In this document: positions 45,660-55,204 of the stretch, one piece after another | Layout: each line of letters starts with the position of its first letter | How positions within the stretch are numbered: position 1 is the first letter of the stretch | Source of the DNA: Leifsonia sp. EB41 | GTDB taxonomy: Bacteria; Actinomycetota; Actinomycetes; Actinomycetales; Microbacteriaceae | DNA: 64,000 nucleotides | Assembly (NCBI RefSeq): GCF_041262565.1 | Contig: NZ_JBGCCJ010000001.1 | Location: 1,674,001-1,738,000, forward strand | Direction of reading: 5' to 3' | Notes under the pieces: generated by a model | What the model was told of the DNA's origin: nothing | Seen by the model: only the letters and a program-made list of their open reading frames with translations | Database searches by the model: none | Made by a program: the position numbers and the translations under genes

Positions 45660-47385
45660 CGACTTCCTCGCCTTCCACAGCGACCGGCCGTGCGACTGCG
45701 ACGGCCTCCTCATGAACATACTTGGATCCGCCGAGGAACGAGGCGATCGCGCCGATGACACTCATGACGGCGGCGGCGATGAACACCACCACGAGCCCGT
45801 CGTGGAACGGCCCGGAGATGAGCTGCGGGAAGAACTCCTTGCCCGTCAGCGTCGCCGCGTCCACGTGCGGGGACTGCAGCAGGCCGGTCGGGCCGAGCAG
45901 GCTCGCGATCGGGTTGTAGCCCAGGAATGCCGCGAACAGGCTGCCGACAGGAGGTGTCGCGCCGACCTGCGCTGCGACGCTCTGCGGCACGCCGTGCGAG
46001 GTCAGTCCGCTGGTGAGCGCGCCGGGCAGCGCCACCGACAGGCCCGCGATCATCAGCGAGAAGAAGATGCCGATGGAGAGCGAGCTGCCGGCGTTGAGGG
46101 CGACGCCCGCCATCCCGGAGGCCGCGCCGCGCTCGTTCGGCGGCACGCTGTTCATGATCGCCGTGCGGTTCGGCGACGAGAACAGGCCCGAGCCGATGCC
46201 GTTCAGGCCGGTGAGCACCGCGAACTGCCAGTACTCGAAGTTCACGGGGATGAGCAGGAGGCCGATGAACGTTGCTGCCACGAGCAGGAGCCCGACGGTC
46301 GCGAACGCCCGCGAGCCGAACCGGTCGGAGAGCGCGCCGGAGATCGGGCCCGCGATGAGGAAGCCGATCGTGATCGGCAGCATGTAGATGCCCGCCCAGA
46401 GCGGCGTGGACTCGTAGCTGTAGCCGTGCAGCGGCAGCCAGATCCCCTGCAGCCAGATGATCAGCATGAACTGGAGACCGCCGCGCCCGATCGCGGCGAG
46501 GAAGCCGGAGAAGATGCCGGACGAGAACGCCCGGATCTTGAACAGCCGCATGTCGAACATCGGCGACGGCACCTTCAGCTCGATGACCACGAACGCGATC
46601 AGCAGCAGGATGCCTCCCACGATGGCGCCGAGCACCCACGGGTTGCCCCAGCCCTGGGAGCTGCCGCCGTAGGGCTGGATGCCGTAGGTGATCCCGGCGA
46701 GGAGGGCGGTCAGGCCGAAGGCGAAGGTGACGTTGCCGAGCCAGTCGATGCGGCCGGGGTTCTTCTGGCCGACCTCGTGCAGCGACTTGAAGGACCAGAT
46801 GGTGCCGATGATCCCGAACGGGACCGAGACGAAGAAGACCGCGCGCCAGTCGATCTCGGCGAGCACGCCGCCGAGGATGAGACCGATGAACGAGCCCGCG
46901 ATCGCCGCGACCTGGTTGAGGCCGAGCGCGAAGCCGCGCTTGTTGGCCGGGAACGCGTCGGTGAGGATCGCGGTCGAGTTGGCGAACAGCATCGCGCCGC
47001 CGACGCCCTGCACGAACCGCCAGGCGATCAGCCACATCGCGCCGGGTCCGCCCGAGAACGGGTCGAGGCAGAGCGCGATCGCGGCGACCGTGAAGATCAC
47101 GAAGCCGAAGTTGTAGATGCGGACCCGCCCGTACTGGTCGCCCATCCGGCCGAACATGACGACGAGCACGGCGGTGACGAGCATGTAGCCCATCAGCATC
47201 CAGAGCAGGTACGAGACGTTTCCCGGCTGGAGCGGGTTCAGCTTGACGCCGGTGAAGATCGCGGGCAGCGAGATGATGACGATCGACGAGTTGATCGTCG
47301 CCATGAGCATGCCGAGAGTGGTGTTGGAGAGCGCCACCCAGCGATAGTGCGGGTGATCTTTGGTGAAGATGCCGGTGCGGGCCAA
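45643..47385 (-). CDS. MFS drug transporter, DHA2 (14-TM) family
   Basis: A 580-aa exporter with about 14 hydrophobic segments. Motif A is GRMGDQYGRVR (loop 2-3), and motif C-like GSFIGLILGGVLAEIDWRAVFFVSVP is typical of drug:H+ antiporters of the EmrB/QacA group. The start is a TTG (47385) preceded by GAAGGA, giving MARTGIF; no other start fits the conserved N-terminus. It is upstream of and overlaps marR. Drug specificity unknown. Confidence 0.92.
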   Translation of the reverse strand: MARTGIFTKDHPHYRWVALSNTTLGMLMATINSSIVIISLPAIFTGVKLNPLQPGNVSYLLWMLMGYMLVTAVLVVMFGRMGDQYGRVRIYNFGFVIFTVAAIALCLDPFSGGPGAMWLIAWRFVQGVGGAMLFANSTAILTDAFPANKRGFALGLNQVAAIAGSFIGLILGGVLAEIDWRAVFFVSVPFGIIGTIWSFKSLHEVGQKNPGRIDWLGNVTFAFGLTALLAGITYGIQPYGGSSQGWGNPWVLGAIVGGILLLIAFVVIELKVPSPMFDMRLFKIRAFSSGIFSGFLAAIGRGGLQFMLIIWLQGIWLPLHGYSYESTPLWAGIYMLPITIGFLIAGPISGALSDRFGSRAFATVGLLLVAATFIGLLLIPVNFEYWQFAVLTGLNGIGSGLFSSPNRTAIMNSVPPNERGAASGMAGVALNAGSSLSIGIFFSLMIAGLSVALPGALTSGLTSHGVPQSVAAQVGATPPVGSLFAAFLGYNPIASLLGPTGLLQSPHVDAATLTGKEFFPQLISGPFHDGLVVVFIAAAVMSVIGAIASFLGGSKYVHEEAVAVARPVAVEGEEVGAGRA

Positions 47386-47481
47386 GAGAGTCCTTCGTGC
47401 GTTTCGTGTCGTGTGTCGTGGGTCGCCGGCCCAGGCAGGAGGTGCGAGCCGGAGCGGGGAGCGCGTCGGCGCGCTGATGAT

Positions 47482-47502
47482 TTATATGCGTTAACTATAT
47501 AA
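47482..47502 (-). promoter_or_regulatory. Candidate MarR operator TTATAT-N9-ATATAA
   Basis: A 6-bp perfect inverted repeat around GCGTTAACT, in a short AT-rich block about 100 bp upstream of the MFS start. TATAAA on the minus strand could be a -10 element overlapped by the operator, the usual MarR arrangement. Confidence 0.5.
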
Positions 47503-47656
47503 CCGGCCGAGATGTTCCCCAACCCGCATGACCAGTCCGATCGTCGACTTGTCCAGGTATTCAGGCGTCCGCTGACTTCCGGCCTCCCCGCGCCGCGCGG
47601 TCTCATGGGGGTGCCCGGCGCTCGCCCGGGCGACGACGAAGAAGTCTGGAGCTTTC

Positions 47657-49777
47657 ATGTTGACCAAACGCTTACTGGGGCTCGGCGTCGCGGCGCTGCT
47701 CGGCCTCACAGCGCTCACCACCACGGCGCTGCCGGCCGCCGCCGCACCGAAGGCCGCCGCACCTCGTGTGGCCGCCGCGACGACACCGGCGACCGCACCG
47801 GCGACCGCACCGCTGGCCGCCACCCCGTACGCCGGCTGGAACACCTACTTCGGCCTCGGCGGCGACTACACCGCCACACAGGTGCTCGACGTCGCCGACC
47901 ACCTGGTCTCCAGCGGGCTCGCCAAGGCCGGCTACGACATCGTGTGGCTGGACGGCGGCTGGCAGGCCTCCACCCCGCGCGGCGCCGACGGCCTGCTGCA
48001 GGGCGACCCGGCTCGCTTTCCCCAGGGGATGGCCGCCCTCGCCGCCGCCATCCACGCCAAGGGCCTGAAGGCGGGCATCTACACCGACGCCGGTCCGTAC
48101 ATCCCGGGCTCCTGCGGGCTCGGCAGCTACGGCCACTACCAGACCGACGCCGACACGTTCGCGAAGTGGGGATTCGACGCGGTGAAGGCCGACTTCCTCT
48201 GCGGGATCACCGCGAACCTCGACCCGAAGACCGTCTACACGCAGTTCGCGGACGCGATCCGGCACAACAGCAGCGGGCGGCCGATGATCCTCAACATCTG
48301 CAACCCGGTGACCTCGCCCGACTGGGGCAACTACCCGGAGTCGCAGCAGTCGACGAACACCTGGAGCTACGCTCCGGCGATCGCGCAATCGTGGCGCACC
48401 TACACCGACGTGGGCTTCGTGAACTCGATCAAGTACACCGACGTGCTCCGCAACTTCGACGCGAACGCGCGGCATCCGGAGGCCGCGGGCCCCGGCCACT
48501 GGAACGACCCGGACTACCTGGGCCCGCAGCTCGGGATGACCGACGAGGAGTTCCGGTCGCAGATGGCGCTGTGGTCGATGTCGGCCGCTCCGCTCGTCAT
48601 CGGCAGCGACCCGCGGACGTTCACCCCGGCGACCGTCGCCACCCTCACCAACCCCGACCTCCTCGCCATCGATCGCGACCCGCTCGGCAAGCAGGCCGTG
48701 CGTGTGGGCGCAGCCGGCACGACCGAGACCTGGGTGAAGCCGCTCGCGGACGGCTCCACCGCCGTCGCGCTGGTCAACCGGGGTGACACCCCTGCGGACA
48801 TCGCGACGACTCCCTCGGCCGTCGGCATCGACGCGACCCGCGTGACCATCACGGACGCCTGGACGCATGCGCTCACCGAGGCGAAGGACAGCATCCGCTC
48901 CGGCGTCCCGGCGCACGGTGTGTCGGTGCTGATCGTGAAGAAGGGGGTCGGTCAGCCGCAGAGCCCGCGCGTCCTGGTCGGCGCTCCGTCGTTCACCGCG
49001 GTGAACGGTACGGCGATCACGCCCACGGGCGACCTCCTCGCCGCGGCTGGCTCGAAGCTCGCAGTGACGGTCGCCGTCCGCAACGACGGCACCACGCCGG
49101 CCCAGTCGGCGATGGTGTCGCTCACGACGCCGGCGGGATGGACGAGCTCGGCGGACGGCGGACAGCAGCAGGTGATCGTCCCGGGCGGGACGGCGACGGC
49201 CCGGTTCACGGTGACGGTCCCGGCCGGCACCCCGGTCGGGGCGTCCTCGATCGGCGCGGCCGTCTCGTTCTCCGGCATCCGGGGCTCGGTGACGGTCTCC
49301 TCGCCGGTCGCCACGGTGACCGTCGCGCCCGCGCCGCCCTCCGGCGCCGACCAGCCGCTCTCCCACCAGCCGTGGGTCTCGGCGACCAGCGGCTGGATGA
49401 CGCCCGCGGTCGACCAGAGCGTCGGCGGCGGCAACCCGATCCGCGTCGCGGGCACCACCTACGCGACCGGGCTCGGCGTCGCCAGCCCGTCGGACATCCG
49501 CTACTACGTCGGCGGGGTCTGCACGCGACTGACCGGCACGGTCGGCATCGACGACGTGGTGAACAACGTCGGCCCCGGCGGCGGCACGGCGACGTTCTCG
49601 CTGGTCGCTGACGGCAAGACCGTCTGGGACAGCGGGGTCGTCACACGCGGCCACGCGGTCGCCTTCGACGTGAACCTCACCGGTGCGCGTGAGCTGGTGC
49701 TGCACGTCGGGGACGCCGGCGACGGCGGGTACAACGACCGAGCCGACTGGGCTGCGCCGTTGATCAGCTGCAGCTGA
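47657..49777 (+). CDS. Secreted GH27 alpha-galactosidase with NEW3 and NPCBM-type domains
   Basis: A 706-aa exported enzyme. A signal peptide (~1-30, cut near AAAAP) and an Ala/Thr linker precede the GH27 barrel (~55-350). There YAGWNTYFG starts the fold, the nucleophile is Asp in AVKADFLCG, and the acid/base is Asp in GHWNDPDYL. A beta-sandwich follows (~350-435), then a NEW3-like domain (~450-565, LAVTVAVRNDGTTPAQSAMV), and an NPCBM-like C-terminal domain (~570-706) for galactoside binding. It releases alpha-galactose outside the cell; the ABC importer and GH36 next to it would process products. ATG 47657 follows GGAG. Confidence 0.93.
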   Translation: MLTKRLLGLGVAALLGLTALTTTALPAAAAPKAAAPRVAAATTPATAPATAPLAATPYAGWNTYFGLGGDYTATQVLDVADHLVSSGLAKAGYDIVWLDGGWQASTPRGADGLLQGDPARFPQGMAALAAAIHAKGLKAGIYTDAGPYIPGSCGLGSYGHYQTDADTFAKWGFDAVKADFLCGITANLDPKTVYTQFADAIRHNSSGRPMILNICNPVTSPDWGNYPESQQSTNTWSYAPAIAQSWRTYTDVGFVNSIKYTDVLRNFDANARHPEAAGPGHWNDPDYLGPQLGMTDEEFRSQMALWSMSAAPLVIGSDPRTFTPATVATLTNPDLLAIDRDPLGKQAVRVGAAGTTETWVKPLADGSTAVALVNRGDTPADIATTPSAVGIDATRVTITDAWTHALTEAKDSIRSGVPAHGVSVLIVKKGVGQPQSPRVLVGAPSFTAVNGTAITPTGDLLAAAGSKLAVTVAVRNDGTTPAQSAMVSLTTPAGWTSSADGGQQQVIVPGGTATARFTVTVPAGTPVGASSIGAAVSFSGIRGSVTVSSPVATVTVAPAPPSGADQPLSHQPWVSATSGWMTPAVDQSVGGGNPIRVAGTTYATGLGVASPSDIRYYVGGVCTRLTGTVGIDDVVNNVGPGGGTATFSLVADGKTVWDSGVVTRGHAVAFDVNLTGARELVLHVGDAGDGGYNDRADWAAPLISCS

Positions 49778-49790
49778 TCGCCTGACACGG

Positions 49791-49823
49791 AAGAGGGGGC
49801 GTGCCGACGGCACGCCCCCTCTT
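49791..49823. terminator. Bidirectional terminator
   Basis: AAGAGGGGGCGTGC (49791-49804) pairs with GCACGCCCCCTCTT (49810-49823), loop CGACG, followed by TTCC. It separates the convergent GH27 and GH36 genes. Just upstream, GATCAGCTGCAGCTGATC (49762-49779) is a perfect 18-bp palindrome over the GH27 stop codon. Confidence 0.82.
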
Positions 49824-49841
49824 TCCTGTCAGTCCCGCCTG

Positions 49842-51980
49842 TCAGACAGCGCGGACATGCAGCAGGACGGACCGGTCCGGGTCGAGCGACGGCAGCTCGA
49901 TGCCCACCAGCCGCAGCACGCGCCCGCTGAGCACCGCTCCGTCCGCCAGCCACGGCGGCTGGTCGCCGCCGGGACGCTCCCCGGCGGGGTACACAGCGCT
50001 CACCTCGTACATCAGCGAATCGTCCAGACCGGGGAGCCCGGCGCGACCGACCGGCCACGTGCGCGGGCGCTCCGTCAGCGAGTACGCGTAGAGCGCCTCC
50101 GACCCGTCGGCAGCGACCACGCCCTCCAGCCGCGCAGCGGTCTCGGACAGGTCGGCGTGCACGACGACGCCGGAGTGCAGGAGGGCGCGGTGCGCCTTGT
50201 GGAACGCGATCCAGTCGGCCAGCGCCCGCTTCGTGTCGTCGGAGGCGATGAGGAGGTCGATCTCGACGCCGAGGTGGCCCCAGAGCGCCTTCTCGCCGCG
50301 GTACGACAGCGGGTGGCTGCGGTGCGTGGTGTGCGACTCCTCCGCGCCGATGTGGGTGCCTTGCAGCTCCGGCGGGACGAGCAGCCCGGTCCAGCGCTGG
50401 ACCTCCAGCCGCTCGTGCGGGTCGTTGCAGTCGCTCGGCCAGACGCGCTGGGTGCGCTCCAGCACGCCCAGGTCGATCCGGCCGCCGCCGCTCGCGCACG
50501 ACTCGATCTCCAGCCCGGGATGGCGGGAGTGCAGCTCGTCCATGAGCCGGTACGCGGCGAGCGTCTGCTCACGGAGCCCCGGCCTCCCGGTCGGGGTGTG
50601 GCCGGCGTCGAGCAGGTAGCGGTTGTGGTCCCACTTCACGTAGGCGATGCCGAGCTCGGCGATGAGCGCGCTCATCTTCTCCAGCACGTACGCGTACGCC
50701 TCCGGATGCCCGAGGTCGAGGACGTGCTGCTGCCGTGACGGGAGGCCGGGGCCATGCCCGGCGTCGAAGACCCACTCGGGGTGCTCGACCGCGAGGAGCG
50801 AGTCCAGGTTGATCATCTCGGGCTCGAACCAGAGGCCGAAGTCCATGCCCAGTTCGCGGACGCGCTCGGCGATCGGGCCGAGGCCGTCCGGCCAGCGCTC
50901 GGGGTCGACATCCCAGTCGCCGAGCGAGGTGGTGTCGTCGCGGCGGCCGGTGAACCAGCCGTCGTCGATCACGAAGCGCTCGGCGCCGATCGCGGCTGCC
51001 TCCTCGGCGAACCGGGTGAGCGCGGCAGGGTCGTGGTCGAAGTAGACGGCCTCCCACGTGTTGACGAGCACCGGGCGCGGCCCGTCCGGGTACGAGGCGG
51101 CGGCGCGCAGGTGCCGGTGGAAGCGTGCGGCGAGCTCGTCGAGCCCATCGCCCCACGAGCCGTACTGCCACGGCGAGACGTACTCGTCGCCCTGCGCGAG
51201 CACGACCTCGGCGGCCGCGAGGCCCTCCACTGCGGAGAGCCGGCGGATGTTCGCGGGAGTCCGCTCGGCGGCGAGGGTCTGGTTGCCGCTCCAGCCCAGA
51301 TGCGTGGCCCAGACGCGACCGGAGCGGAAGCCGAAGCCGCGCTCGCCCGCGGCGAGCAGGAGGGTGTGCTCCAGCCCGGGCTTGCCGCCGCGGGAGGTGC
51401 GCACCCACTCCCCGACGTCGAAGGCACGGCGCTGCGGAACGCGCTCCAGCGCCCACCGGCCGGTGAGGTCGAGCACCTCGTCGGCCTCCGACGGGACCGG
51501 CAGCGCGAGTTCGAGGCCGTCCACCCGGAAGGCGTCGGCCTCGTCGTTGCGGAGACGCGCCCGCTGGCGCACGAGGCCGCTCGCCTCCAGCACCTCGATA
51601 TCGAGGGAGAGGGACAGCCCGTACTCGGCGTCCGTAGCGTCGACACTCAGCGTCACGCCCACGGCCGAGCGGACGACCTCCGCAGCCGTGACCAGGAAGC
51701 GCGGAGCCCAGCGCCGACCGGCGGAGTCGCCGACCAGCCCGGGCCGGCCGAGCCAGCCTTCCGGAAGCTGCGCGAGAACCGGGACCGGCTGCGGGTAGGT
51801 GACGAGGCTGTCGCCGACCGCGGGCCTGGCGGTGCGGGCGATCGCGTCCAGCTCGGCCGACCGGAGCTCGCCGAGGTCGTCGCCCCAGTGCAGGATGCGC
51901 GGCAGGCGGCCGTCGTCGAGGAGGACGACGACGCTCGTGCCTCCCGCGCGCAGGTGGACGAGGTCCGTGTCGACGTGCAT
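49842..51980 (-). CDS. GH36 alpha-galactosidase (cytoplasmic)
   Basis: A 712-aa enzyme without signal peptide. An N-terminal beta-supersandwich (~1-290) is followed by the (beta/alpha)8 domain with FVIDDGWFTGRRDD, LWFEPEMIN, the nucleophile Asp in YVKWDHNR and the acid/base in VWPSDCNDPHERL; the C-terminal beta domain ends the protein. It cleaves imported melibiose/raffinose-type alpha-galactosides. ATG 51980 lies 5 bp after the upstream permease stop, and only a weak GGTGA ribosome site is visible, so translational coupling is likely. Confidence 0.95.
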   Translation of the reverse strand: MHVDTDLVHLRAGGTSVVVLLDDGRLPRILHWGDDLGELRSAELDAIARTARPAVGDSLVTYPQPVPVLAQLPEGWLGRPGLVGDSAGRRWAPRFLVTAAEVVRSAVGVTLSVDATDAEYGLSLSLDIEVLEASGLVRQRARLRNDEADAFRVDGLELALPVPSEADEVLDLTGRWALERVPQRRAFDVGEWVRTSRGGKPGLEHTLLLAAGERGFGFRSGRVWATHLGWSGNQTLAAERTPANIRRLSAVEGLAAAEVVLAQGDEYVSPWQYGSWGDGLDELAARFHRHLRAAASYPDGPRPVLVNTWEAVYFDHDPAALTRFAEEAAAIGAERFVIDDGWFTGRRDDTTSLGDWDVDPERWPDGLGPIAERVRELGMDFGLWFEPEMINLDSLLAVEHPEWVFDAGHGPGLPSRQQHVLDLGHPEAYAYVLEKMSALIAELGIAYVKWDHNRYLLDAGHTPTGRPGLREQTLAAYRLMDELHSRHPGLEIESCASGGGRIDLGVLERTQRVWPSDCNDPHERLEVQRWTGLLVPPELQGTHIGAEESHTTHRSHPLSYRGEKALWGHLGVEIDLLIASDDTKRALADWIAFHKAHRALLHSGVVVHADLSETAARLEGVVAADGSEALYAYSLTERPRTWPVGRAGLPGLDDSLMYEVSAVYPAGERPGGDQPPWLADGAVLSGRVLRLVGIELPSLDPDRSVLLHVRAV

Positions 51981-51985
51981 GTGTT

Positions 51986-52879
51986 CTATTTCACCGATCC
52001 GAGGGCGAGGCCCCCGATGAAGCTGCGCTGGAAGAGCAGGAAGACGATCGTGGAGGGGATGGCGGCGACGACGGTCGCGGCGGCGATGACGGACCAGCTC
52101 GACACGTACTCGCCCTGCAGCGAGAGCACCGCGGCGGTGATCGGGAGCTTCTCGGAGGTCTGCAGCAGCGTGATCGACCAGAGCAGGTCGTTGAAGACCC
52201 AGGTGAACGACAGCGCGCCGAGCGCGGCGAGCGCCGGCCGGGTCAGCGGCAGGATCACCTGCAGGAAGATCCGGGTCGCGCTCGCGCCGTCGAGGGTCGC
52301 GGCCTCCTGCAGCTCGTGCGGGATGGTGCGCATGAAGCCGTAGAGCACGAAGGTGTAGAAGCCGATGCCGAACGCGACCTGAACGGCCACCAGCGCGCCG
52401 AGGGTGTCGTAGACGTTGAGCTGCTGGGTCAGCCGCGCCACCGGGATGAGCAGCATCTGGACCGGCAGGAGGTTGCCCGCGAGCATCATGAGCAGGATCG
52501 TCCGGCGGAACGGCACCCGGTACCGGCTGAGTCCGAACGCGGCCGCGGCCGAGAAGAGCAGGGTGAGGATCACGGTCGGGATGGTCACGATCATGCTGTT
52601 GACCAGGGCCTGGAAGAGCCCGCCCTGGTTCCACGCCTGCACGTAGGTGCTGAGCGTGAAGCTGTGCGGGAGGCCGGCGATGCCGTTGGCGGAGATGTCG
52701 ACGAACGTGCGGAACGACGTGATGAGCACGACGAGGATCGGCGCGAACCACGCCAGCGAGATCAGGATGCCGCTGGTGTGGAAGCCGACGGTCGCGGCGG
52801 TCTTGCGGCGGCTGCGCCGGCGGACCGTGGTCACGGGCCGGGCGGCGGCGGTGCGGGTCTGGGCGGCGGTCGCAGTCAT
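51986..52879 (-). CDS. Carbohydrate ABC permease (MalG-like)
   Basis: A 297-aa permease with six hydrophobic segments. Its EAA loop is QEAATLDGASATRIFLQVILP. ATG 52879 overlaps the stop of the MalF-like partner by 4 bp. It belongs to the alpha-galactoside importer with the two genes upstream. No ATPase gene nearby. Confidence 0.92.
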   Translation of the reverse strand: MTATAAQTRTAAARPVTTVRRRSRRKTAATVGFHTSGILISLAWFAPILVVLITSFRTFVDISANGIAGLPHSFTLSTYVQAWNQGGLFQALVNSMIVTIPTVILTLLFSAAAAFGLSRYRVPFRRTILLMMLAGNLLPVQMLLIPVARLTQQLNVYDTLGALVAVQVAFGIGFYTFVLYGFMRTIPHELQEAATLDGASATRIFLQVILPLTRPALAALGALSFTWVFNDLLWSITLLQTSEKLPITAAVLSLQGEYVSSWSVIAAATVVAAIPSTIVFLLFQRSFIGGLALGSVK

Positions 52880-53781
52880 GCTTCCTTCTCCTCGGACAGT
52901 GCGCGGACGAGATAGGACACGATGACGGCGATCGCGAGGACGAAGATGACGACCGCGATGGCGGAGGCGTAGCCCAGGGCGTGCGAGCCGAACGCCGTCG
53001 AGAACATGTACGTGCTCAGCAGCTCCGTGGAGTGGTACGGGCCGCCTCTGGTCATGGCCCAGACGATGTCGAAGGAGCGCAGCGAGTCGATGATGAGCAC
53101 GGACAGCACCACGAGGTTGACGCTGCGGAGCTGGGGCATGGTGACGTGCCAGAAGCGCTGCCAGGCGCCGGCGCCGTCGACGCGGGCGGCCTCCTGGACC
53201 GCGGGGTCGATCGCCTTGAGCCCGGCGATGAACAGCACCATGACGTAGCCGATCTCACGCCACAGGGCGGCGACGATCGCCGCGTAGAGGGCTGTGCTCG
53301 AGTCGCCGAGCCAGACGTGCGTCCAGCTGTGCAGCCCGACCGCGTCGAGGACGTTGTTCAGGACGCCGTTCGGCTGGAAGAACGCTCCCCAGATCAGCGC
53401 GGTGACGACCAGCGAGAACACGATCGGGAGGAATAGCGCCGTGCGGTAGATACCGACGCCGCGGCGCTCCGACTGGAACAGCAGCGCGACGCCGAGGCCG
53501 GCGGCGAAGGAGATGCCGCCGAAGAGCACGATCCAGATGGCGGTGTTCTTGAGCGCGGTGAGGAAGATCGGGTCGGAGAACAGGTCGACGTAGTTCTGCA
53601 CGCCGACCGGGGTGGCCGGCCCGATGCCGTTCCAGTGCAGGAACGAGAGGCTGATCCCCTGGAAAGCCGGCCAGAAGACTCCGACCGCCTCCACCAGGAA
53701 CGGGATGAGGACGAGGGCGAACACGATCGGCGGCGGAATGGAGATCCGCCGCCGACCGCGAACAGAGGTGAGAGTGGTCAC
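52876..53781 (-). CDS. Carbohydrate ABC permease (MalF-like)
   Basis: A 301-aa permease with six hydrophobic segments and EAA loop QEAARVDGAGAWQRFWHVTMP. GTG 53781 was chosen because it overlaps the binding-protein stop (GTGA), as elsewhere in this genome; no strong ribosome site precedes it. It forms a heterodimer with the MalG-like permease. Confidence 0.9.
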   Translation of the reverse strand: MTTLTSVRGRRRISIPPPIVFALVLIPFLVEAVGVFWPAFQGISLSFLHWNGIGPATPVGVQNYVDLFSDPIFLTALKNTAIWIVLFGGISFAAGLGVALLFQSERRGVGIYRTALFLPIVFSLVVTALIWGAFFQPNGVLNNVLDAVGLHSWTHVWLGDSSTALYAAIVAALWREIGYVMVLFIAGLKAIDPAVQEAARVDGAGAWQRFWHVTMPQLRSVNLVVLSVLIIDSLRSFDIVWAMTRGGPYHSTELLSTYMFSTAFGSHALGYASAIAVVIFVLAIAVIVSYLVRALSEEKEA

Positions 53782-55067
53782 GAAGTCGCCCGGATCTTGG
53801 CGGAGGCCGCGTCCCAATCCTTCAGGATCTGGTCCAGGTTCTCCGGGTGGGCGATGAAGCTGGTCAGCGCGGTGTCGGCCGGTGTCTGCTGGGCGTCACC
53901 CGCGTCCCTGTTGTAGAACTGCGTGACCTGCTTGGCGGACTGCAGCATGTCCTTGCCCTGCTTGGAGAGCGCGTCGAGGTTCAGCGACGCCTTGGTGTTC
54001 GCCGGCAGGTAGGTGCCCTGCTGACTCGCCGCGAGGTCCGTCTGGGCCTGCGGGCTGGCGACGTAGTCGAGGAACTTCTTCGTCAGGTTCGGCTTGTCCG
54101 TCTTCACGCTGGCGATGAACCCGTCGGTCGGGCCCTCCTCGGCGACCGGCACCGAGGGGTCGATCGTCGGGAACTGGAAGAACCCGAGGTCGCTCTGCTT
54201 GTCGGCCGGGACCGACGGCTGTGCCCACGCGCCGAGCAGGTACATGGCGACCTTGCCCTGCGAGAAGTCGCTCATCGCCTGGTTCTGGTTGGTGCCGAGC
54301 ACCGCGGGGTCGAAGTACGGGAGCACCTGCTTGAACGCGGCCATCACCTTGCGCACCTGCGGGCTGTCGTACTTCTCCTTGCCCGAGAGCAGCTTCAGGT
54401 GGAAGTCCGCGCCGTTGATGCGCAGGTCCAGGTAGTCGAACCACGCGGAGGCGAGCCAGGCGTTGTCGCTGAGCCCTGCCGTGATCGGGGTCACGCCCTG
54501 GCTCTTGATCTTCGCGGAGTCGGCGAGGAACTCGTCCCACGTCTTCGGCGGGGTGATGCCGAGCTTCTGGAAGTCGCTCTTGAAGTAGTAGACGCCCCAC
54601 CAGTAGTAGCCGGTCGGAACGAAGACCTGCTTGCCGGACGAGTCCTGGCTGAGGGTCTTGAGCGAGGACGGGAAGTCGCTGCCGTGGTCCTTCCACACGC
54701 TCGACAGGTCGAGCAGGAGGTTCTGGTCGGCGAAGTCGCGCGTGGCCTGTCCTGCGTACCAGGTGTAGACGTCCGGCGGGTTCTTGGCGGTGAGGTAGGA
54801 CGGGAGCTGCTGGTTGAAGGTGGTGGTCGGGATGGTGTTGATCTTGACCTGGCCTTCGCCCTTGGCGTTGAAGTCCTTCACCAGCTTGTCGAGGCCGCCC
54901 TTCTCCGCGTCGGTGAAGCGGGACTGCAGGATCAGGGGTCCGGAGGCGTCCGGGCCGCTCTTGGCCTGCTGCGCTTGGCCCGACGTGGAGACGCAGCCCG
55001 CGAGCAGCGCCGTCGCGGCGACGGCGCTGCCGAGCGCCATCAGCCATCGGGTGTTCTTTCGGGTCAT
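53778..55067 (-). CDS. Sugar ABC substrate-binding lipoprotein
   Basis: A 429-aa lipoprotein. MTRKNTRWLMALGSAVAATALLAGC ends in a lipobox (Cys ~25). The mature protein has the family-1 binding fold (PLILQSRFTDAEKGGLDKLVKDF, TPPKTWDEFLADSAKIKSQG, YLLGAWAQP). ATG 55067 is preceded by GGAG at the right distance; ORFs starting at 55079 or 55139 lack that. Given GH27, GH36 and the permeases, an alpha-galactoside ligand is likely. Confidence 0.92.
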   Translation of the reverse strand: MTRKNTRWLMALGSAVAATALLAGCVSTSGQAQQAKSGPDASGPLILQSRFTDAEKGGLDKLVKDFNAKGEGQVKINTIPTTTFNQQLPSYLTAKNPPDVYTWYAGQATRDFADQNLLLDLSSVWKDHGSDFPSSLKTLSQDSSGKQVFVPTGYYWWGVYYFKSDFQKLGITPPKTWDEFLADSAKIKSQGVTPITAGLSDNAWLASAWFDYLDLRINGADFHLKLLSGKEKYDSPQVRKVMAAFKQVLPYFDPAVLGTNQNQAMSDFSQGKVAMYLLGAWAQPSVPADKQSDLGFFQFPTIDPSVPVAEEGPTDGFIASVKTDKPNLTKKFLDYVASPQAQTDLAASQQGTYLPANTKASLNLDALSKQGKDMLQSAKQVTQFYNRDAGDAQQTPADTALTSFIAHPENLDQILKDWDAASAKIRATS

Positions 55068-55184
55068 CTTCGACTCCATTTCGTGGGGGTGATCGCGAGG
55101 GGGTCGGCTGAAGGAGAATCCTACGTCCGACGACATCAACGGTAGGTCGGTCTGCGCTGCCGCCGTAGCAGAATCCGGCGACGT

Positions 55185-55197
55185 ATCTGGACATTTC
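55185..55197. promoter_or_regulatory. ATCTGGACATTTC motif between araC and ABC operon
   Basis: This 13-mer is identical to the one at 59565-59577 upstream of the DUF5107/TPR gene. A partial copy on the other strand (TGTCCAGGT, 47550-47558) lies upstream of GH27. It is a candidate AraC binding site, located 8 bp from the annotated araC start, which suggests autoregulation. Confidence 0.5.
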
Positions 55198-55204
55198 GAC
55201 GACT

